DNA of 17,234 nt, from positions 1 to 17,234 of the forward strand of contig MU119824.1 of the NCBI GenBank assembly GCA_014904845.1, given 5' to 3'. Shown here piece by piece: positions 10,069 through 17,234 of this stretch; position 1 is the first letter of the stretch, and every line of letters begins with the position of its first letter. Source of the DNA: Acephala macrosclerotiorum. Its lineage: Eukaryota > Ascomycota > Leotiomycetes > Helotiales > Mollisiaceae. The notes beneath the pieces were generated by a model. It did no database searches. It saw only the letters and a program-made list of their open reading frames with translations, and was not told the origin of the DNA. Made by a program: the position numbers and the translations under genes.

Positions 10069-10205
10069 TATTAATATTACTAGAAATACTTATTACTAAT
10101 AATAAACTAAAAACGAAATAAATAAATAAACTAAATAATTCGTTAATTAATTATTAATTCTAAATCTAACAAACGCGTAAAAATTGAAAAATATAATCTC
10201 AACTC

Positions 10206-10222
10206 TAGCGCAAGCGGCGCTA
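10206..10222. promoter_or_regulatory. LTR hairpin TAGCGC/GCGCTA (5' LTR)
   Basis: It is identical to 4117-4133: perfect 6-bp arms around AAGCG. On the element strand it lies downstream of the CACGTG and upstream of an A/T-rich TTATATTTTT stretch that could act as a TATA box. Whether it acts in DNA or in RNA is not known. Confidence 0.5.
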
Positions 10223-10244
10223 GTCTCGATCTGGCCTAGTATCG

Positions 10245-10250
10245 CACGTG
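10245..10250. promoter_or_regulatory. CACGTG (E-box) in 5' LTR
   Basis: Same position and sequence as in the partner LTR. The base before it differs (GCACGTG against ACACGTG), so the hexamer is kept while its neighbour has changed. It lies in the presumed U3 of the promoter-bearing LTR. Confidence 0.35.
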
Positions 10251-10276
10251 ACTACTAAACTAATATTGTACTTACA

Positions 10277-10281
10277 ATTAT
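10277..10281. repeat. Target-site duplication ATTAT (right)
   Basis: Exact copy of 3975-3979. Joining the left flank to the sequence after this copy gives TATTTAATTAT then ATTCGATTTAATT. That resembles the uninterrupted unit core TATTAAATTATTACGATCGA apart from about three missing bases, so the flanks were once one repeat unit. Confidence 0.8.
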
Positions 10282-10440
10282 TATATTCGATTTAATTAAT
10301 TTAAATTATTTTATTTAATATATAATTTTAAAAAAAAAAATTTTAAAATTTTTTTAAAAATTATATAATTATAAAAATATGTAATATTTGAATATTTTAA
10401 TATTTAAAATAAAAATACACTTAAAAAATTTTATAATTAT
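10282..10440 (-). repeat. Minus-orientation ~200-bp unit, continuing after Copia
   Basis: This is the second half of the unit cut at 3979. In reverse complement it shows the core CGAAT after TTAAT, then AATTATATATTAAATAAAAT and the A-run/T-run joint, then the TTTTTATTTTAAATATT block, in the order seen at 3122-3310 and 930-1090. It leads straight into segment U, as the left copy does in the opposite orientation at 3000. Confidence 0.7.
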
Positions 10441-10800
10441 TATTTTAATTAAAAACGATTATATTTTATTAATTTACGTAATAACGAATTAATAAAATTA
10501 TTTAAATTTTATACGATTTGAATTAATTAATAAATCGCAATTGTAAACGTAATTATAATCGCGAGATTTTAATATTTTTTATCGAAACGATTATATATTA
10601 TTTCGAAGTCACTTGTCGAGTACTTTTTTAACAAATTAATCAAATTACTACATTTGAATATTTCGATTAAATTTAATATTTTTCGTTTATAATTAAAATA
10701 ATTCGTACTACGTATATTATATGTAATTTAATAAAAATTAATATTAGTTTTTAAATTAAATAAATAATTAAATCAAATAAATAATAATTTAAATTAATTA
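10441..10800 (-). repeat. Segment U, right copy, better preserved
   Basis: Reverse complement of about 2570-2999. It keeps more G/C than the left copy, for example AATCGCAATTGTAAACG near 10533 and CGAAGTCACTTGTCGAGTAC near 10603-10622, including C and G outside CpG. No coding frame is convincing. Here it is the centre of the putative inverted-repeat element, with units facing each other on either side. Confidence 0.6.
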
Positions 10801-11159
10801 TATCGATCGTAATAATTTAATATAAAAAACGAAAATTTTAAAAAAAGTTTTTTTAATATAAATTTTTAAAAATAAATTTTTATTTAAAACGTTAAAATAA
10901 TAAAAATTTTATTTTAATTATATAATTATATAATTTTTAAAAATAAATTTAATAAAAATTTTTTTAAAATTCTATATTAAATAAAATAATTAAAAATAAT
11001 TAAATCGATCGTAATAATTTAATATAAAAAACGAAAATTTTAAAAAAAAAATTTTTAATAATAAAATTTTATAATAATTAAAATTTTATTTTAAATATTA
11101 AAAAGTTTATTAATTTATTAATTTTTATTATTTAATAAAATTTAAAATTTTATTTTAAT
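10801..11159 (+). repeat. ~200-bp tandem units, right array (+)
   Basis: Two units lie head to tail. The core CGATCGTAATAATTTAATAT occurs at 10804 and again at 11006, and the CGAAAATTTTAAAAAA marks at 10830 and 11032 are 202 bp apart. The second unit is shortened and passes into hub A near 11160. The orientation is opposite to the units at 3516-3979, as expected if both are parts of inverted terminal repeats. Confidence 0.75.
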
Positions 11160-11366
11160 TTTAAATTTTTATAAAACGTTTAAATAAAGAATTTTTAATT
11201 TAAAATTTAAAATAAAAGTAAATTAAATAAATTATTAAAATTGAAAACTTTATAATTTTTTATAAAAACGTTTTTATAAAATTTATAAAATAAAATATAC
11301 GTCGAATAAAAAAAAATTTGTTTATTATTAATTCGTTTAACGAATTATCGAAAGAATTTTTTTTTT
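11160..11366 (-). repeat. Hub segment A, right inverted-repeat arm
   Basis: Reverse complement of 3311-3515. Shared blocks in order are AAATTATTAAAATTGAAAAC, the palindrome at 11258-11281, TAAAATATACGTCGAATAAA, TTTATTATTAATTCGTTT, and an outer TCGAAAGAATTTTTT. Similarity stops around 11366, where the left side continues as ~200-bp unit and the right side becomes a pure A/T desert. This marks the probable outer end of the element. Confidence 0.75.
11258..11281. repeat. Perfect 24-bp palindrome in hub A (right)
   Basis: Identical to the palindrome at 3395-3418, although its flanks differ by substitutions and a small length change. Because it is self-complementary it reads the same in both inverted arms. 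Confidence 0.7.
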
Positions 11367-14300
11367 AAAACGAGAAAAAAAAAATTTTATTAATAAAATA
11401 ATATTAAAATTTTTTTTTTTAATAAATTTTATTATAAATTTTTTATATATAATTTTTATATTTTATTTTTTATTATTATTAAAAAAAAATTTAAATTATT
11501 AAAAATTAAAAATTAAAAATTAATTAATTAATATTTTATATTTTAATTATATTATTTAAAATTAAATAATATAATTATAAAATTATAAAATTATAAAATT
11601 TCAAAACTATAAAAAAAAATTAATTTATAAAAATTATATTTTAAATTATTTAAAATAATTAATATTAAAACAAATATAAAAAAGAAATATTATAATAAAA
11701 ATTAAAATATTAAAAAAAGATTTATAATATTAAAAAATAAAATTTTATTATTATTTTATATTTTTTTAAAAATTGTAATTCGTAAATCGTTTATAATTAT
11801 TTTTAAATTAAAATAATTTTTAAATTAAATTTTATTTAAAATAATAATTTAAAAATTAAAATTAATAAATTTTTTACATTAAAATTTTTTTTTTTTAAAA
11901 GATTTTTATAAATAATAAATTTTTTTTTTAAAAAATATAAAATTTTAAAAAATATATATTTATATTAAAATTATAAATTTTTTTTTTTTGAAATTTTTAA
12001 AACAATATAATAATATATATAAATATTTTAATATAATTTTTATAATATATTAATTCGAATTATAAAAAATAAATTTAATTTATATAAAAATATAATATTA
12101 AAAATTATTTAAAAAAATTTTTTATAATATTTTAAAAAAATAATTATTATATATAAATATATAAAAAAATATATAATATAATAAAATTAATAATTTAAAA
12201 TATTTAAAATTTTAATAAAAATATTTAAATATTATAATATAAAAAATAATTTTAAATATAATTAATAATTTTTTATTTTTTATTTTATTTAAATTATTTA
12301 TAAAAAAAATTTAAATTAATTTTTAATTTTTAATTTTATATATTATTTAAATTTAAAAAATTTAATAAAAATTTATATTAAAAAAGTAAAATTTATTTTT
12401 ATTTTTATATTATTTAATAATTTAAAATTCGTTTTAAAAATTAATATTATAAAAATATTTTAAAAATTAAATAACGTTATATTTTTATAAATTAAAATTA
12501 AAATTAATTTTTTTTTTTTACGAAAATATAAATAAAAGTTTTTTTAAATTATAAATAAAAAAAATATAATAATATAAAAAAAATATATAAAATTTTATAT
12601 AATTTAATATTAATAAAAATTTTATAAAATATATTATTAATCGTTTAAAAAAATAGAATAAAAATTAATATTATATATAATATATAATAATTAATAAAAC
12701 GAATAATATTATTTTAAATATTTTAAATAAATAAAAAAATAAAAAAAATCGATTTTTTTATTAATTATTTATTCGTAAATTATTATTTATTTATAAATAA
12801 ATTAATTAATCGTAAATAATATTATTAAAAAACAATTAATAATATTATAATTTTTAAAATTATAATTGATTTTTATAATTATTTATATTTAAAAATAATC
12901 GATATTAATATAATTAAATTATAAAATAAATAATTTAAAAATTTATAATTATAATTTTAATAAATATTTTAAAAATATATAAAAAATAAAATTTATTATT
13001 ATATATTTTTAATAATAATAATATTAATATTTAAAATTTTAATAAAATAATTATTAATAAATTTTCTAAAAAGTTATTAATAAATATAATAATAAATAAA
13101 TTAAAAAATAAAATTTAAAATATATAAAAAAAACTTTTAATAATAAATAAAAATAAAAATAAATTTAAAAAATAAATTATAATAATAAATTTTATAAAAC
13201 ATTTTAAACGAAAAATATAAATTAATTAAAAAATAAAATTTTAAAATAATAATTCGATATTAAAAATAATAATTTTATTATAAATTAAAAATAATTATTA
13301 ATATTTTGTAAATATTAAATTTTATTATAATAATTATTAATTAATAATAAAAAAATAATATTTATTATTTAATTTTCATAAATATTAAAATTATTATAAT
13401 AAAAAAAAATATTAAAAATTATTAATTTTATAAAATAAATTTTTAAAACTTTTATAAAATGTTTAAAAAAACGTATTAATTTGTTTTTATTATTAAAATT
13501 ATTATAATATTGAAAATTAATTTTATAAAAATCGATTTTTTATTATTAATTAAAAAAATATATTATTATTATTTTTAAATTATATTTTAATTAATTTAAA
13601 TAAAAAATATTAAATATTAAATATTAAAATAAAATATTATATTATTTATATATATATAATTTAAAATTTTAATAAAATAATTATAAATAATAAAAAATTT
13701 CAATTATTTATTATAATTAAATAAAGTTTTAAATTTATTAAAATAATAATTATAAAAATAAAAAATAAATACGAAATTAAATATAAAAATAATTTTTAAT
13801 TTTTATTTTTATTTTTATTTTTAATAATATTTATTTGAAAAAATAAAATAAAATAAAACAATATAAAAAAAAAAATATATTTTAATTAAAAAACGAAAAA
13901 ATATTTTTTTATAATAATATTACTATTTTTAAATTTGAATTTAAAAAAAATATAATTTATTAATTTATTTAATAAAATTAAAAAAAAAATTAAAAACGAA
14001 AAAATTAATTTAAATAATTCAAAATATAATTTTTTTTTAAAAATATATTAAAAAATATATAAAATATTTATTATTATAAATTATTTTAATATTAAAAAAA
14101 ATTAATTATAAAAATTTAAAAAAAAAATTTATAAAAATATTAATTTATTTATTTATATTAAAATAATTTAATATATAATATAATAAAAAAAACTTTGTAT
14201 TATTTTAAAATTTTATTTTTATTATAATAAAAATATTTAAAACAAAAATAAAAATTTTTAATTTATTAATACGATTATAAAAATAAATTTAATTATTTTA

Positions 14301-17234
14301 AAAAATATTAATATATTTTTTTTATAAATAAAATTTTTATAAATAATAATATTACTTTAAAAAATAATTAATTTTATAATTTAATTTATTTAAATATTAT
14401 AATAATTTTAAAAAACGTATTTTTTAAAATTATAATATTATTTTTAAAAATTTATTAATTTGTTTTTAAATGTATTTAATATTTAAATAAAACGTTAAAT
14501 TAAATTAAAAAAACGAATTTTTTAAAAAAATAAAAAAATTTATTTTAAAAAATTTAAAATAATATATAATAATTATAATTAAATTATATAATAAATTTAA
14601 ATATATTAAAAAGAAATTTATTATTAAATAATTAATTAATATTATTAAAAAAATATTTAAAATTTTATAATAATTATTAATATAAAAATAAAAATAAATA
14701 TAAAAACTTTTTATATTTTGAAATAATAATTTTATTATTTTATTATATTAAAATAAACGTAATTAAATTTTTATAATATAAAATATTTAATAATATAATT
14801 ATAATATAAATTTTTTTTTTAATTAATAAAAAATTTAATTTTTAAAAAAATTATTAAATTTATTTATAATAATATTATATATAAATATAAAATTTTTAAT
14901 TATATAAAATTTAATAAATTATTATTTTTTTATATAATTTAAAAATATATGAAATAATTAAATAAAAATATTAATTTATTATTATTATATTAATAATTTT
15001 AATAAAAAAAATTATTTAAAATATTTATTAATTATTTTTTTTAATAAAATTTATAATAAAAAAAACGTTTTTATTTATTAAAATTCGATTTTTTATTTAA
15101 TAATTTTTTAATTAAATAAAAAATTGTAAATTAAAAAATAAATAAATTAAAATATAAAAAAAAATATAAAAAAATTAAAATTAAAAAAAAAATATATAAT
15201 TATAAATTAAATTAAATATAAAAAAAATTATTTTAAAAAAAAATTTATTTTAATATATAATATTAAATTTATAAATTAAAATATATTTAAAAATATTAAA
15301 TTATTATATAAATAAATTAATTAAAAAAAATTTTATTTAAAAAAATAAATAAAAAAATAATTTAAAAATTTATTAAAAAAAACGAATATTAAAATTTTTT
15401 AAATAATAATAAAAATATAAATATAGAAAAAATAATTAAAAAGTTTTATAATAAATAAAATATTTAAAAAATTAAAAAAAAAAATTATAAATTATATTTT
15501 TAAATTTAATAAAATTAAAAAAAATAAATATATATAATTTTTTAAAAATCAAATAAATAAAGAAAATTTGTTAAATTTTAAAATTAATATAAAATTTTAT
15601 ATTTAATATTTTTAAATTTTTTTATTTAAAATTAATCTTATAATATTTTTAATTAAATAAAATTTTAAATAAATAAAAAAAAAAATAAATATAATTATTT
15701 TAAATAAATTTTTTTTTTGAAAAATAAATAAAATTACAAAATCGTATATTGCGTTTTAATAAACTCGATTTAATTTAAATAAATTTTTTAATATTATATT
15801 TAAATATTAAAATTAAAAAAAAATATATTAAATTTAAATATTTTAATAATTTATTAAAATTTTTATTAATAAATATATATATTAAAATTTTAAATAAAAA
15901 ATTTATATAAAACGTTTTATATTTTATAAAATTATTATTAAAAAAAAATTTATAATATATTATTTATAAAAAAACGTTAATATATTTAAAAAAAATATAT
16001 AATAATTTTATAATTATAAATTTAAAAAAAAAAATTTAAAAAATTATATTTTATTTTTTACTTTTATTAATTATTATTAATTAAAATATATATTAAAAAA
16101 CTTTTTTTTAATATTTATAAATAAATTTAAAAAATAATTAATTTTTATTATTTATAATATAAATTTTTAAAATTTATTATTAATAATAAAAAAATATAAA
16201 ATTATTATTATTTTATTATAATTAATTTTCAAATTTTAATTAAATAATATATATTTAATAATTAATTATATATATAATATATTATAAAAATTTTAATTTA
16301 TATTTTAAAAATAATAAAAAATAAATTAAAATTTATAAGTTATATATTATATTTTATTATAAATAAAAAATATTAATAAAAAATTAATTTTAATTTTTAC
16401 GAATTTTTATTATTTTTATTTTTATTTTATAAAATTTTATTATTTTTTTTAAAAAAAATTAATATATTAAAATTTTATTATTAATAAATTTTTTTTAATA
16501 AATTTTTTTTTTTATATAAAATAAATTTTTTTTTTATAATTTAATTTTTATAAATAAATTTTAAATTATAATTATTATTTTATTAATTTTTTCAAATATT
16601 TTTTTTTATTTTATTATTTTTTTTAATTTATTAATTAATTTTTTTATAAAAAAAATAAATATATTTTAAAATTTAAATTTATTATATATTAAATTTTTTT
16701 TTTAATAAATTTTAAATAATTTATTTATAATTTAATAATTATAAAAAAAAGTTTCAATATTAAAAATTAAATTTTAATTAAAAAAATTTTAAAATTAAAA
16801 TTATATATTTATAAAATAAAAATTTGTATTAATTAAATTCATATTAATAATTTTAAAATTTTTAATTTTTTTATTTTATTTTTTATAAATTTAATATTTA
16901 TTAATATTAATAAAAAGTTTTTTAATAATAAATTTTTTTTTAATAATATTTAATTTAAAAAATTAATATAATTTTTAATTTAATTTATTATATAAAATTT
17001 TTAAATTATTAAATTATTAAATTTCATTTAATAATTATTATTTATATATTTATTAATAAAAACAAATTATAATTTAAATTAAATTAAATTTTTAATAATA
17101 ATTTTCTTTTTAATAATAATTTTTTTTTTAAATATAAAATTAAAAAATTAATAATATTTATAAAAAATAATTAAAAAAATTTAATTATTTTAAATAATAA
17201 ATTTAAATTTATATTTTTTTTTTTTTATTAAATT
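11367..17234. other. AT desert, no gene or named repeat seen
   Basis: Almost six kilobases of nearly pure A/T. I found no coding relic that reads as any protein, no tRNA or rRNA, and no further copy of the LTR, hub A or the TCGATCG core. Isolated G/C bases occur, with CpG over-represented (for example near 12475, 13208, 14416, 15383 and 15976). Homopolymer and simple A/T runs are everywhere. It is most likely RIP-saturated ancient transposon DNA. A decayed element may still be detectable by profile methods but not by eye. Confidence 0.55.
12058..12385. other. 328-bp run with no G or C
   Basis: Between the CG at 12056-12057 and the G at 12386 there is not one G or C. It is the longest such run I noticed in the window. 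Another of 256 bp lies at 15127-15382. Such runs suggest RIP to completion, lack of protein coding, and possibly a centromere-like composition. Confidence 0.85.

Larger units (their letters stand above)
3980..10276 (-). mobile_element. Ty1/Copia LTR retrotransposon, RIP-mutated, 6297 bp
   Basis: This is a structurally complete LTR retrotransposon read on the minus strand. It has two 208-bp direct LTRs, a 5-bp ATTAT duplication, and a polypurine tract inside the downstream LTR. Through many RIP-made stop codons the minus strand still reads as gag, a possible aspartic protease, an integrase-region relic, a Copia-type reverse transcriptase (RVT_2), and an RNase H ending near 4496. Integrase before reverse transcriptase is the Copia order. 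The RT and RNase H sequences closely follow the Copia polyproteins of filamentous ascomycetes. It sits inside a ~200-bp unit of an inverted-repeat element, so it inserted later than that element. TAA and TAG stops, I for T, F for S or L, K for G or E and N for D are the expected C-to-T and G-to-A products. It cannot move by its own proteins. Confidence 0.93.
10069..10276 (-). repeat. LTR, upstream (5') copy
   Basis: This is the partner of 3980-4187, 208 bp with no gaps. It begins TATTAAT where the other copy has TGTTAGT, showing G-to-A loss of the terminal TG on this strand, and ends TTACA. As the element runs on the minus strand, this is its 5' LTR and would have held the promoter. The G/C-rich core, with hairpin (10206-10222) and CACGTG (10245-10250), is nearly identical to the other copy. 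Confidence 0.93.

Noticed and set aside
3980..10276. Ty3/Gypsy element on the plus strand
   Set aside because: No plus-strand RT or integrase motif held up. The minus strand gives clear Copia RVT_2 and RNase H motifs, and the polypurine tract agrees with minus-strand orientation.
1..17234. Mitochondrial or Plasmodium-like A/T-rich genome
   Set aside because: There are no tRNAs, rRNAs or open genes. G/C is retained mainly in CpG, LTR differences are all transitions, and a fungal Copia element is present. Together these point to RIP in an ascomycete nucleus.
11367..17234. Runs of A and T as terminators or replication origins
   Set aside because: A-tracts and T-tracts occur throughout and carry no specific information at this composition.

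Overview
The window is extremely AT-rich on both strands. It has no intact gene, no rRNA or tRNA that I can recognise, and no CRISPR array. Among the few remaining G and C bases, CpG is strongly over-represented, while CpA, CpT and CpC and their complements are nearly absent outside the middle. Every difference I can see between the two LTRs is a transition. This is the footprint of repeat-induced point mutation (RIP), and the one identifiable element is a Ty1/Copia retrotransposon of the kind common in filamentous ascomycetes. I infer a gene-free AT-rich isochore, possibly pericentromeric or centromeric, of a Pezizomycotina fungus. The genus cannot be told.

Layout. (1) Positions 1 to about 2570: almost pure A/T, with a degenerate copy of a ~200-bp repeat unit near 905-1130. 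(2) About 2570 to 3979 and 10282 to 11366: a repeat system in both orientations. It has a ~200-bp hub (A) with a conserved 24-bp palindrome, arrays of ~200-bp units carrying a TCGATCG core, and a longer segment (U). Hub A lies at 3311-3515 (+) and 11160-11366 (-). Removing the retrotransposon leaves an element of about 1.76 kb with ends of 460 bp or more in inverted orientation, made of A plus tandem units around U. This looks like a long-TIR or foldback DNA element. A second, more decayed and inverted copy of U and the units abuts it on the left. (3) 3980-10276: a structurally complete Copia element on the minus strand, inserted into one of the ~200-bp units. It has 208-bp LTRs with no gaps between them, a matching 5-bp target-site duplication (ATTAT), a polypurine tract, and relics of gag, protease, integrase, reverse transcriptase and RNase H in the right order. 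(4) 11367-17234: almost pure A/T with nothing recognisable, including a 328-bp run with no G or C.

The nesting gives a history. The outer AT desert is the most heavily mutated, the inverted-repeat element is intermediate, and the Copia element is the least mutated, so its coding sequence can still be read through the RIP-created stops. Nothing here should encode a working protein. The 67-residue open frame on the plus strand at 8092-8295 is an antisense shadow of the Copia polyprotein relic.
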